NCBI RefSeq assembly: GCF_000717645.1
Contig: NZ_JNZZ01000008.1
Coordinates: forward strand, 124,001 to 188,000
DNA length: 64,000 nucleotides
DNA from: Streptomyces californicus
GTDB lineage: Bacteria; Actinomycetota; Actinomycetes; Streptomycetales; Streptomycetaceae
Reading direction: 5' to 3'
Shown: positions 8,555-16,670 of the stretch, piece after piece
Layout of the letters: each line of letters starts with the position of its first letter
Numbering within the stretch: position 1 is the stretch's first letter
Position numbers and translations under genes: made by a program
Notes under the pieces: model-generated
Database searches by the model: none
Told to the model about the DNA's origin: nothing
What the model saw: only the letters and a program-made list of their open reading frames with translations

Positions 8555-9109
8555 GTGACGCCTTTCCACCCCCGTTACGCCGCCGCCGGTGATGTGGGCG
8601 CGGCACTCATGCTGATGGACTCCCGGCTCAGGAGTGTCCACGCGGACACGGTCGGCTCCGACCCCGAACAGCAGCGCCTGGTCGAGCATCTGCTCGGCTC
8701 GATGGGGCCGGAGGGCCTGGACGACATCCTGGACGGCGCGTGCACGCTCATCTTCATGTACATGAAGTGGCTGCGGGAGGCGCATGAGGCGCACGACAAG
8801 GACGTCATCGAGTACGTGGTGCCGACCCTGGTCGCGACGTTGAGGCAGATGCCCATCAGCATCCCGCCCGAGACCATCCCCACGATGTCCGGCATGGTCA
8901 TCGCCGCCGCCATCGGCCTGAGCCCCACGCTGTGGCGGCAGCAGTACGGCGACTGGAAGCGGACGGAGCTGACCCCGGTGGAGGCGACGGCGTTCCTGCT
9001 GGCGGAACACATCAACCGCATGACGGGCGACCCGGACTTCGCGACCCGCCTGATCACGGAAGCGCTGACGCAGGTCGAGGAGAGCCACGCGGAGGCGGAG
9101 CGGGGGTAG
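8555..9109 (+). CDS. Conserved hypothetical protein
   Basis: The 184-residue protein has no motif I recognise. It looks wholly a-helical and soluble, with a Met-rich central section (LDDILDGACTLIFMYMKWLR) and a hydrophobic stretch (MSGMVIAAAIGLSPTLWRQQ) too short and mixed for a sure membrane segment. Codon bias in the third position is typical of the genome, so it is a real gene. I chose the GTG at 8555 because AAGGA lies 8 nt upstream and the residues before it are low complexity. It stands alone between two unrelated genes. Confidence 0.7.
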   Translation: MTPFHPRYAAAGDVGAALMLMDSRLRSVHADTVGSDPEQQRLVEHLLGSMGPEGLDDILDGACTLIFMYMKWLREAHEAHDKDVIEYVVPTLVATLRQMPISIPPETIPTMSGMVIAAAIGLSPTLWRQQYGDWKRTELTPVEATAFLLAEHINRMTGDPDFATRLITEALTQVEESHAEAERG

Positions 9110-9294
9110 GGGGAGGGGGCAGTGGGAGGCGTGCGCGGAACTCCTAAGCCCCGCGCGCGAGCCTCTGAGCAGCGGCCGGCCGACGACAGGCCCTAGGACA
9201 GCGGCCCGCCCACGTCCGGTGCCCCGGTGTCCGCCCGGCCACCATCCGGCTCCCCGGCCGGCGGCTCCCCGACTGACGGCTCCCCGACTGACGG

Positions 9295-9657
9295 CTATCC
9301 GACCGGTGGCCTCCTGACGAGCGGCAGTGGCCACCCGGCGCAGGCCAGGAGTGTGCCGCCGTCCTCGGTGAGGAACAGCAGGGCGGTCCACGACCGATCG
9401 GCGGCGTCGACCATCCCGGTGCGCACGGGCCGCCCGTACGCCCGGACGGCCTGAACGGCGGCCTCCAGCCCGAGCGGCTCGATCCCGTACTTCCGCATGC
9501 GCCGCAACCGCTGCCCGTAGACACCGGCATGCCGCCCGGCGGGCTGCGCCCGGTCGCCCACCCAGTAGCCGCCCCCGCCACGGAGGACGGCCAGAGCCTT
9601 CCCGGCCACCTCGCCACCGTCGGCGCCCAACAACGCCTCCAGCACGTGCTGTTCCAT
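9295..9657 (-). CDS. Small conserved hypothetical protein
   Basis: The 120-residue protein is helical in its first half (MEQHVLEALLGADGGEVAGK) and has two b-strand-like blocks near the end (SWTALLFLTEDGGTLLACAG). I recognise no family. The ATG at 9657 has GGTGGGGG upstream; a GTG four codons earlier is also possible. It lies 33 bp downstream of the toxin gene on the same strand and may be read from the same promoter. The flanking stretch 9110-9294 holds repeated ACTGACGGCTCCC-like units and no gene. Confidence 0.6.
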   Translation of the reverse strand: MEQHVLEALLGADGGEVAGKALAVLRGGGGYWVGDRAQPAGRHAGVYGQRLRRMRKYGIEPLGLEAAVQAVRAYGRPVRTGMVDAADRSWTALLFLTEDGGTLLACAGWPLPLVRRPPVG

Positions 9658-9690
9658 GCTCACCCCCACCGTCGCGTTGTCCGGGTGGGT

Positions 9691-10116
9691 TCAGGTTCCT
9701 TCGATCCAGTACTGGTGGAGGCGGGCCAATGCATCTTCCTTGGCCATGGCGGCGACGGTTTCCTCGGCGAGGCCCACCCGGTGGATCAGCATGTACACCA
9801 GGTCTGCGGGCAGCGTCTCTTTGGGTACTTCTGGGGCACCCCGGTTCGGAAGCCGACCATCGAGCACGCAGTCCCAGAACTCGTCCTCGGAGACCACCAG
9901 CTGGTCGCGGAGGATGTGGCCCCAGATCCCGGCGCCGTAGACCGTGCGATCCACGGGATGCGAGATCCGTGTACGCAGGATCCGCCCGTCGAACAGCGTC
10001 AGTTCGTAGGTGACGTGGTGAGTGCCAGTTCGTCCCCGTGCGTCCCGCACACGGTCCCATGCCTCACGGGTGCAAAACCTTTCATGTCGCTCACGGCTGG
10101 GCTGCGGTCGGTTCAC
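9691..10116 (-). CDS. Type II toxin-like protein (cytotoxic translational repressor type)
   Basis: The 141-residue protein follows the antitoxin gene with a 4-bp GTGA overlap, so its GTG start is coupled to the antitoxin stop. The core has a b-rich segment (HHVTYELTLFDGRILRTRIS) and an HxxxRTVYG motif, then a helical C-terminus (VYMLIHRVGLAEETVAAMAK). Similar Streptomyces genes are annotated as cytotoxic translational repressors of toxin-antitoxin stability systems, a label that rests on genome context more than on experiment. Catalytic residues cannot be named with confidence. In-frame codons further upstream fall within the antitoxin gene. Confidence 0.7.
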   Translation of the reverse strand: MNRPQPSRERHERFCTREAWDRVRDARGRTGTHHVTYELTLFDGRILRTRISHPVDRTVYGAGIWGHILRDQLVVSEDEFWDCVLDGRLPNRGAPEVPKETLPADLVYMLIHRVGLAEETVAAMAKEDALARLHQYWIEGT

Positions 10117-10529
10117 CGGCCGTTCCCGACCAGCCAGTCGGTGAGCTGCTGATCGTCGCTGAGAGCGATCAGCTGTACCAGGCCCCAGTGGTCCTTGTGG
10201 TTCGGGGCTGTGCGCAAGCGGTCCTGCCAATCCTCTGCGTACTCGCGAAGTGCGTCGACCATCTCGCTGAGAGCCTCGTCGAAGGTGGCTCCGTCTGCTG
10301 CTACCGGAACGCCTGGAATGAAGATCGACCAGCCTCCAGACTCGGCGACGGCCTGAGCCTTCGCCGAGCAGCCCAGAGACAGATAGTGCCGCAGTCGATC
10401 AACATCGACGACCGCGGCACGGCCACTGTCCCGGCGTACGGTCGCCACGCGACCCTCGCCGGCCGCGTCAAGAAGATCCTTGAAGTGGGTCCGGGCCTCG
10501 GTATAGCTCTCGTAGTGCACTGCGGACAT
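10113..10529 (-). CDS. Antitoxin, Phd/YefM-like N-terminus
   Basis: The 138-residue protein begins with a Phd/YefM-type DNA-binding domain (YTEARTHFKDLLDAAGEGRV, then VRRDSGRAAVVDVDRLRHYL), which represses the operon and wraps the toxin. A long C-terminal half follows, with a HicB-like segment (GATFDEALSEMVDALREYAE) and a Trp-containing helix. That makes it longer than the usual 80-90 residue Phd antitoxin. The ATG has GGAGGAGG upstream. Its stop overlaps the toxin start. Three tandem 9-bp AGTACGT repeats lie 43 bp upstream and are the likely autoregulatory operator. Confidence 0.8.
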   Translation of the reverse strand: MSAVHYESYTEARTHFKDLLDAAGEGRVATVRRDSGRAAVVDVDRLRHYLSLGCSAKAQAVAESGGWSIFIPGVPVAADGATFDEALSEMVDALREYAEDWQDRLRTAPNHKDHWGLVQLIALSDDQQLTDWLVGNGR

Positions 10530-10571
10530 GCCGCCTCCTCCACGTTCCTATCAGCATGCCTCGACGTGGCG

Positions 10572-10609
10572 AGTACGTCAAGTACGTTAAGTACGTCTCG
10601 TGTACGAAG
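10572..10609. promoter_or_regulatory. 9-bp iterons upstream of the toxin-antitoxin operon
   Basis: AGTACGTCA (10572-10580), AGTACGTTA (10581-10589) and AGTACGTCT (10590-10598) are in perfect 9-bp phase, with a fourth diverged copy TGTACGAAG at 10601. Phd/YefM antitoxins commonly bind such arrays to autoregulate. The stretch is AT-richer than its surroundings and lies just upstream of the antitoxin gene. Confidence 0.75.
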
Positions 10610-10713
10610 TGTTACATTCCGGTCGGGCTGCCACGAACCCCTCGCCTGCTCCCGTCCCCCCTGCAAGGCCCACGCCCGCTGTGGCTGTCGGTGGCCGGTG
10701 GGAGGATCGCGGG

Positions 10714-11355
10714 ATGGTGATCACGGGGTATGGGGACGGGCCGACGGTTGTCGGGGAAGCGCTGGTCGGGCGGGCGGGGTTCTGGGGCTGTCATCTGCTG
10801 GGGCTGTGTGAGGACGGGGCGTGTGACGAGCGCGCCGAGCCCGCGTGGTTCGGGGGTGACGGGGCCGATGCGGATGCCCTCGCCGAGGTCCTCTTCGACC
10901 CGGAGCGGTGGCCGGTGTTCCGGGTTCCGGTCGAGGGCGCGGCCCCTGGGGGCGGGGTCGCCGTGGTCTACCGGAACCTCGACGGTGACGGCGGAGTGGA
11001 GTACCGGCGGACCGGAGGCGTGACTGGGGCCGTGACCGGAGCCGTGACCGGGGGTGCGACCGGAGGCGGTACGGGCGATGTTCGGCTCTCGTGGGGCGAG
11101 TTGGTCGCCGTCGCCGATGGTCCGGGCGGCGGTGGCGACGGGGTGTCGGACCGGGACGAGCGGTTCCTGTTGCTCCTGCCGTGCCTGCGCGGCACGTGGG
11201 AGGAAGCGGTCGCGCGGGAGCGGGTGGTCGCGGCTCTGGTCGCGGTGGGGGCGCCCGAGGACACCGTCGAACGGGCCGCCGGCCATCTGCTCGGTCATCT
11301 GGAGCGGCGGGCGGTGAACGAACCCGGCTGGAAATCGCCCCTCAGCGGGAGATGA
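10714..11355 (+). CDS. Hypothetical protein with Val-Thr-Gly repeat
   Basis: The 213-residue soluble protein has no family I recognise. The N-terminal part looks like a compact b-rich domain with Trp/Cys residues (GRAGFWGCHLLGLCEDGACD). A short repeat of VTGA/VTGG/ATGG units (about residues 110-125) is encoded by GTGACCGG-type DNA repeats, and a helical C-terminus follows. The ATG is preceded by GGAGG at 8 nt. It lies 86 bp ahead of the NADAR gene and on the same strand, so they may be co-transcribed. The repeat could vary in length between strains. Confidence 0.65.
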   Translation: MVITGYGDGPTVVGEALVGRAGFWGCHLLGLCEDGACDERAEPAWFGGDGADADALAEVLFDPERWPVFRVPVEGAAPGGGVAVVYRNLDGDGGVEYRRTGGVTGAVTGAVTGGATGGGTGDVRLSWGELVAVADGPGGGGDGVSDRDERFLLLLPCLRGTWEEAVARERVVAALVAVGAPEDTVERAAGHLLGHLERRAVNEPGWKSPLSGR

Positions 11356-11440
11356 ACGGGGTCCCGTGCGAGGGGCGGCCCCGCCCGGACCTCCTCCAAA
11401 AGCAGGGGGGGCACGTGGCCCGACCCCGCACAATGACCGG

Positions 11441-12556
11441 ATGATCGGCAACCGGATCACCCATCGCACGGCGGACGGCGTCCGTATACCCGGAACCTGG
11501 CGTCACGCCTTCATCCGCAACGGCGGGACGTTCTACCTGACCGACCTGGTCATCTACGCGGACGGGCTCATCGACTGCTGGGGCCTGGCCACCATCGATG
11601 AGTTCGAGCGGAAGCTGCGTTCCGGCTGGGTGGCCACCGGCCTGCGGGAGGGCGCCCAGGCGTCGGCCCACGGTCTGGCCTCGTGGCGCTTCGCCGAGCC
11701 GCGTACATGGCTCACCCCGGAGCTGCTGCTCGCCGAGGTGCGGGACGCGATCGACGAGCTGAACGGTCGCCCTGACTCGACCGGCCGGTGCCTGGCCGCC
11801 GTCGACGTGTTCCTCGCCGACCGCACCGAGGAGAACCGGGCCGCCGCCCGCGCCGCGTACCTGGCCGTCCCCGAGACCCGACGCCACTACGCGCTCGGTG
11901 ACATGGACCGCAAGGACGGGCCGCTCCAGGTGCTGGTGGCGGGGCCCGGGGGCGTGACGGACCGCCGACCCGACGAGCCCGTCTCCCAGGCGATGTACGA
12001 CGAGGCCGTCTCGTACTTCGAGGAGCGCGCCAGGCTGATCGCCGAACTGCCCTCCCGGGTTCCCGCCGACGGACCGGCCACGCCGCACGCACCGGCGGTC
12101 CACCTGCCCCAGACATATCCGCGACAGCGTGTCGACAACCCCGGAAAGGTGGCCCTGCGCAGCGACTACCCCGCCCCCATCGACATCGACGGCATCACCT
12201 ACGCCTCCGTCGCACACGCCTACTGGGCCTTGTCGGTCGCCGATTCCACGGCGCGTGCCGCCGTCGCGGTGGCGGACACCGCGTACGCGGCTCGCGAGTC
12301 GGCCGCCGCCGCCACCCGGCGCGAGGGCTGGGAAGACGCCCGCGGCGCCGTCATGACCACGCTCCTGCGTGCCAAGTACGCCCAGCACCCGGACCTGGCC
12401 GACATTCTTCTCGCGACCGACGACGCTACGCTCATCTACGACGATGCCGACTCCACCTTCTGGGGCGACAACGCCGGCCGTGGCCGCAACTGGGGCGGAC
12501 GCCTGCTCGAACTCGTCCGCTCCGAACTCCACGCGAAGCGCGCCGGAATCATGTGA
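11441..12556 (+). CDS. NADAR-domain protein with N-terminal uncharacterised domain
   Basis: The 371-residue protein ends in a NADAR (YbiA-like) domain, about residues 225-365: DIDGITYASVAHAYWALSVA, then MTTLLRAKYAQHPDLADILL, and the terminal FWGDNAGRGRNWGGRLLELV. NADAR enzymes cleave N-glycosidic bonds of ADP-ribose or damaged riboflavin intermediates, and some remove ADP-ribose from DNA bases. The N-terminal 120 residues form a separate domain (GGTFYLTDLVIYADGLIDCW) seen with NADAR in actinobacteria but not assigned. The ATG at 11441 is the best start, though its ribosome site is weak. A helix-turn-helix gene follows after 323 bp. Confidence 0.85.
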   Translation: MIGNRITHRTADGVRIPGTWRHAFIRNGGTFYLTDLVIYADGLIDCWGLATIDEFERKLRSGWVATGLREGAQASAHGLASWRFAEPRTWLTPELLLAEVRDAIDELNGRPDSTGRCLAAVDVFLADRTEENRAAARAAYLAVPETRRHYALGDMDRKDGPLQVLVAGPGGVTDRRPDEPVSQAMYDEAVSYFEERARLIAELPSRVPADGPATPHAPAVHLPQTYPRQRVDNPGKVALRSDYPAPIDIDGITYASVAHAYWALSVADSTARAAVAVADTAYAARESAAAATRREGWEDARGAVMTTLLRAKYAQHPDLADILLATDDATLIYDDADSTFWGDNAGRGRNWGGRLLELVRSELHAKRAGIM

Positions 12557-12768
12557 CGACCGCGCCGGGGTCGGTGCCCGGAACGCGAGGTTGACGGGCG
12601 GCCCCCTGCTCCGGCCGGAGGAGCGGGCGGGGCGCCGCGTGCGTTCCGGGGCGCGGTCGGGCTCGCTCGGCGGTCCACGAAGCGGTAAGTCACCTGGTCG
12701 AGTGGGGTTTTGCCTCGTTGGTCGGCCCGCCATCCCGGCTGCGGTACCGTGATCGAGTCATCACGCTC

Positions 12769-12804
12769 TGTGTGTGTACGTGTGTATGTGCGCGTACGCA
12801 TACG
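12769..12804. other. 36-nt perfect alternating pyrimidine-purine tract (possible Z-DNA)
   Basis: From 12769 to 12804 every base alternates pyrimidine and purine: TGTGTGTGTACGTGTGTATG, then TGCGCGTACGCATACG. Such runs favour left-handed Z-DNA under negative supercoiling. It lies in the 323-bp gap 12557-12879, about 75 bp upstream of the helix-turn-helix gene start. The rest of the gap holds an imperfect GC-rich hairpin near 12602-12630 that may end the NADAR transcript. Confidence 0.85.
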
Positions 12805-12879
12805 GGGCGGCCCCCGGTGGTGTTCGAGCACCGAGCCGAGGGCCTTCACCCAACGAGTGGAAATACGGAGTCCACTGGG

Positions 12880-14345
12880 ATGCTTCGGCATGCTATCGCG
12901 CCCTCCCGGCGCTACACGAAGGCATCGCACGATGTCGTGCGCCATCCGCGTCTGTGCAGCGACGCGAAGATCCTGATCCTGTACGTGCAAGGGCTGCCCG
13001 AAGGCGAGGCCGGGCTCGCCCTGTCCGAGCACGCACGGAAGTTGGGCATCCGGGGGCGCGCCTTCCAGCGTCTCAAGGAGCAGTTGCTCGTACACGGCTA
13101 CGTGCACGAGCGGCGGGCCTCCGGCGACCGGGGGCAGTGGGCCACCCATCAGCTGTTCTCCAACGTGCCGTTGGACGACGCCGGGGCACGCGAGCTGTGG
13201 CGGCGGGCGGCGGAGGGTCTGGAGAGCGGTGGCGGCGGCTGTTCGATCGGCGGCGCTCCCGGTGGTGTGCCCGACGGCGTACCCGGTGGCGCTCGTCCGG
13301 TCTCTCCCCGGGGCTCGTCGCGCCGGTCCTCCGCTCCGAGTGCGCGCTTTCCGACCGTCGGCCGGCCGGGCCCTCGGGCCGTCGGTCATCAACTACCGGT
13401 GGACGAAGAACGGGAGAAGAACTCTTCCCGCCCACCCTCCGAAGCGGTCGCGGTGCTCGTCGGTACGTCCGATACGTCGGATGGGCCGGGAGCGCGTGAA
13501 GCAGCCCCAGCGCGCAGGGCTGATGAAGCCCGCGATGCCGTCGAGTCCGCCGTTGCCGCCGATGCCGCCGAGACTCCCGAGGCCGTCGAGTTCGCCGAAG
13601 CCGAGCGGGTGTTGTTGTCCCTGCGGCACTCCCATCGCGAGCTGCACCTCGGCGTTCCCGAGGCGCGCGCTCTCGTCGGGCAGGCCGTCGAATGGCTGCG
13701 GCGCGGGGTGTCCGGCGCCGATCTGCGGCGGGTGCTGACCAGCGACCTGCCGCCCGGTGGCGTGCGGTCCGCCGTGGGGTTCCTGCGCCACCGGCTGGTG
13801 CAGAAGATGCCCGCGCCCGTCGCCCCCGCGCCCGCTGCTGCCTTCGCCCCGGCACCGGTTGCCGCCTTCGCCCCCGTGCCCGTCGCCCCCGCGCCCGCTG
13901 CTGCCTTCCGGCACCGGTTGCCGCCTTCGCCCCCGCGCCCGTCGCCCCCGCGCCCGCCCCGGCGTCCGGGACCGCGTCCGTACCCCGGCGGGAGTCCGGG
14001 ACCGCGCCCGCATCCCCGCTTCCGGATGCCGCTCCCCGGTACGTTCCTCCGCTCGTCACCTGCGAAGGGCCCGGCACCGAGCACGTCTTCCGGTCCCTGG
14101 GAGGCGAGACCCGGTGCCCGGACTGCGAGCAGGAGGCCGCCTGGGCCCGGTGGGCCGAGTGCCGTATCGCCGCACTCGGGGGCGACGCCCTTCCCGGACC
14201 GGGCGACCCACGACCGGACGGCTGGCGCGCCCGGTTGGCCGCCGCCACCGAGGCGGCAGCCGCCCGTCAGGCCGAGCGGGAGACCGGGGAGACCGAGCGG
14301 GAGGCCGGAGACCGCGCGGACGGGTGTGGAGCCGGGGCGGCGTGA
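12880..14345 (+). pseudogene. Winged-helix/HTH protein, frameshifted in a Pro-Ala repeat
   Basis: The N-terminal part (from the ATG at 12880) is an intact winged-helix domain: RYTKASHDVVRHPRLCSDAK, LSEHARKLGIRGRAFQRLKE, then VHGYVHERRASGDRGQWATH. It resembles a Streptomyces family of putative DNA-binding or plasmid-type regulators. A helical middle domain (LLSLRHSHRELHLGVPEARA) follows, then repeated PAPAAAFAPAPV units. In the second DNA copy of this repeat, four bases are missing after 13908: CTGCCTTCGCCCCGG in copy 1 reads CTGCCTTCCGG in copy 2. This throws the frame. The expected C-terminus, with a CPDCEQEAAWARW zinc-ribbon-like end, continues in another frame to 14345. It may be a true mutation, phase variation or a sequencing error. 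Confidence 0.75.
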
Positions 14346-14346
14346 C

Positions 14347-14381
14347 CGTGCCCGGGAGCCCTCGCGGGGGTCCCGGGCACG
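14347..14381. terminator. Hairpin terminator between convergent genes
   Basis: Arms 14347-14357 (CGTGCCCGGGA) and 14371-14381 (TCCCGGGCACG) pair perfectly around a 13-nt loop. It serves the frameshifted HTH gene and possibly the convergent flotillin gene. Confidence 0.8.
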
Positions 14382-14432
14382 GGGTGGCCTGGCGGGCGGG
14401 CGGAGGATCGTGGCCCCCGCCCGTACCCGCCG

Positions 14433-15908
14433 TCAGCCCTTGATCTCGATCTCGCCGTTCTGCTGCGAACCCGGTCCGCCCGGCGTCGCGGCGTCCGCCG
14501 CCGTACCGGACTCGCCGGCCGTGGGCGCGGGCACCGTGCCCGTACGGGACGTGAGGTTGTTCAGGAGCGACGCCAGGTCCACGCCCGTGGTCGAGCTGAG
14601 CAGCTCCATGCCCTGCGAGACGTTGTCCGTGACCGTACGGGCGAGCTGGCTCGCGCCGTCCGTGGAGATGACCGTCATCTTGTCGATGGCGCTCAGCGGC
14701 TCGGAAGCCTTCGCGACCACGCTGGGGAGGACCTCGACCAGCATCTGGAGGACGGCCGCTTCACCGTACTGGGCGAACGCGTCGGCCTTCTTCTGCATGG
14801 CCTCGGCCTCCGCCGCACCCTTGGCGGCGATCGACGCGGCCTCCGCCTCGCCCTCGATGCGGACCGCGTCGGCCAGCGCCGAACGGTGCAGCTTCTCGCC
14901 CTGACCGGTCAGGCGCGAGCGCTCCGCGTCCGCCTCGGCCTCCTTGACCTGGGCGATGCGGCGGGCCTCCGCCTCCTGCTCGGCCTGGTAGCGGGCGGCG
15001 TCGGCGGGCTTACGGACCTTCGTGTCCAGCTCGCGGTCGGTCAGCGCGGCCTGGCGCTCGGCGACCTTCTCCTGCTCGGTGAGGACTTCCTGCTGGCGTG
15101 CGGCCTCGGCGAGCGGACCGGCGGCGTTGGCCTTGGCGGCCGCCGCCTCCGTCTCGGCCTTGATCTCGGCCTGCTTCAGGTAGTACGTCCGCTCGGCGAT
15201 GGCGATCTCCTCGGCCGCCTTCAGCCGGGCCTGCTCCGAGGCGCGCTTCGCGATCGCCTCGGCGATGTCCGCCTCCTGCTTGGCGCGGGCGGCCTCCGGG
15301 CGGCCGAGGTCCTCCAGGTAGGAGCCCTCGGTGGTGATGTCCTGGATCTGGAAGGCGTCCAGGATGAGGCCCTGGCCGGAGAGGCTGGCCTCGGCCTCCT
15401 CCGCGACCTGCCCGGCGAACGCGGCCCGGTCCCGGATGATGTCCTCGACCGACATCCGGCCGACGATCGCGCGGAGCGCGCCGGAGAGCACTTCCTGGGT
15501 GAAGCCGACGATGCCGTCCTGCTGCTGGAGGAAGCGCTGCGCGGCGGCGCGGATCGCGTCCTCGCTGCCGCCGACCTTGACGATCGCGACGCCTTCGAGG
15601 TTCGACTTCACGCCGCGCAGCGTCACCGCGCCGCGCACGGCGATCGGGATGTGCCGGCTGGAGAGGTCGAGCGTGAACTTCTGCTGCACGAACGGCACGA
15701 CGAAGACGCCGCCGCCGACCACGACCTTCTGGCCGCTGTTGTCGATGCTGGTGAGGCCCGTGACCGGGTCCGTCGACTTCTTGCCCCGGCGCCCGGTGAT
15801 GATGAACGCCTCGCTGGGCCCGGCCACCTTGTAGCGGGTGATGACGACGAGGCCGAGCAGGACGAGCAGGACGACGATGCCGATGACGGCGATGACTACT
15901 GGACTCAT
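14433..15908 (-). CDS. Flotillin (YqiK/FloT-like SPFH protein)
   Basis: The 491-residue protein has one N-terminal membrane segment (residues 4-24), an SPFH domain (about 30-210), and a long Ala/Glu-rich coiled coil (about 215-400) with the EAEAxxxA repeats typical of flotillins. A C-terminal oligomerisation region (LPSVVAKASEPLSAIDKMTV) and a Pro/Gly-rich tail complete it. Flotillins organise membrane microdomains and affect fluidity and assembly of signalling complexes. It follows an NfeD-like gene on the same strand (124 bp gap), the usual pairing. This is the second flotillin of the window; the shared promoter block upstream of both operons suggests common control. Confidence 0.93.
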   Translation of the reverse strand: MSPVVIAVIGIVVLLVLLGLVVITRYKVAGPSEAFIITGRRGKKSTDPVTGLTSIDNSGQKVVVGGGVFVVPFVQQKFTLDLSSRHIPIAVRGAVTLRGVKSNLEGVAIVKVGGSEDAIRAAAQRFLQQQDGIVGFTQEVLSGALRAIVGRMSVEDIIRDRAAFAGQVAEEAEASLSGQGLILDAFQIQDITTEGSYLEDLGRPEAARAKQEADIAEAIAKRASEQARLKAAEEIAIAERTYYLKQAEIKAETEAAAAKANAAGPLAEAARQQEVLTEQEKVAERQAALTDRELDTKVRKPADAARYQAEQEAEARRIAQVKEAEADAERSRLTGQGEKLHRSALADAVRIEGEAEAASIAAKGAAEAEAMQKKADAFAQYGEAAVLQMLVEVLPSVVAKASEPLSAIDKMTVISTDGASQLARTVTDNVSQGMELLSSTTGVDLASLLNNLTSRTGTVPAPTAGESGTAADAATPGGPGSQQNGEIEIKG

Positions 15909-16032
15909 GTGATGTGTCCCCCCTGCCTCCCGTGGGGGACGGCAGATTGTTGTGGAGCTGGGCGGTGCTGTGGAGTTCGGGTGGGTCGGGGATGGCGGAC
16001 GGGGGTTGGCCGGCGGTCCGGGTGTCGCGTGG

Positions 16033-16542
16033 TCAGCGCTCCACCGGACGGACCGCGACCGAGGTGGTCGACAGGGCCTCCTCGACCCAGATCTCGGTAC
16101 CGCGCGCGACGGGAACGGCCGATTTCGCCGCGTACTTCACGGGCTGGCCGCCCAGCCGCAGCATGACCTCGCCGTAGCCCTCCGCCGGGATGGCCGTCAC
16201 GACGGAACCGGACGTGCCGACCAGGTCGGAGCCGCGCGGAGTCGTGTGCGTCTGGTCGCGCATCAGGGCCTGGCTGAGCTTCCAGGTCAGCCAGGCCGCC
16301 ACCAGACCGGCGGCGACGCCGACGGCGGTGGCCACGACCGTTCCGGCGCCCGTCGTGCCGAGCACGACGGCCCCGCCGAAACCAAGCATCGAGACGAAGC
16401 CCGCGATCACCGGAAGCGACAGCAGCCCGTCGAACAGGCCGTCGAGCACGCCTCCGAAGAGCCCTTCCAGGACCCCGTCGAAGATCAAGGAGAGCGCGAG
16501 CAGGACGATCCCCGCAATGCCGAGACCGAGAAAGAAGGTCAC
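16033..16542 (-). CDS. NfeD-like membrane protein with OB-fold tail
   Basis: The 169-residue protein has two to three hydrophobic segments in its first 95 residues (LGIAGIVLLALSLIFDGVLE; SLPVIAGFVSMLGFGGAVVL; VVATAVGVAAGLVAAWLTWK) and a C-terminal OB-fold (residues 108-165: LVGTSGSVVTAIPAEGYGEV and GGQPVKYAAKSAVPVARGTE). This is the short NfeD form that partners flotillins. An Asp/Gly/Leu repeat (FDGVLEGLFGGVLDGLFDGL) near the N-terminus is unusual. It lies immediately upstream of the flotillin, and its own upstream region contains the 40-bp block also found before the other flotillin operon. Confidence 0.9.
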   Translation of the reverse strand: MTFFLGLGIAGIVLLALSLIFDGVLEGLFGGVLDGLFDGLLSLPVIAGFVSMLGFGGAVVLGTTGAGTVVATAVGVAAGLVAAWLTWKLSQALMRDQTHTTPRGSDLVGTSGSVVTAIPAEGYGEVMLRLGGQPVKYAAKSAVPVARGTEIWVEEALSTTSVAVRPVER

Positions 16543-16626
16543 GCGATCACTCCCCGCCTGTCGACTTCCCCCGATTGTTTTTCGTCGATCTGGCTGGATG
16601 GTCCCATACCGTACCTGCCTCAGTCA

Positions 16627-16670
16627 CTGCCGGATTCCGGCAATCTTTACGACTTTTTGATGCCGGACAA
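16627..16670 (-). promoter_or_regulatory. Conserved block with TGCCGG-N3-CCGGCA dyad, copy 2
   Basis: On the minus strand this reads CCGGCATCA, six bases, CGTAAAGATTGCCGG, two bases, TCCGGCA, identical in sequence and spacing to the block at 1656-1707. The dyad core TGCCGGA-T-TCCGGCA spans 16628-16642. It lies about 85 nt upstream of the NfeD/flotillin operon, in the same orientation as copy 1. Its left part overlaps the last codons and TAA stop of the peroxiredoxin gene, so some of the identity may reflect coding sequence or an old duplication. Confidence 0.6.
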
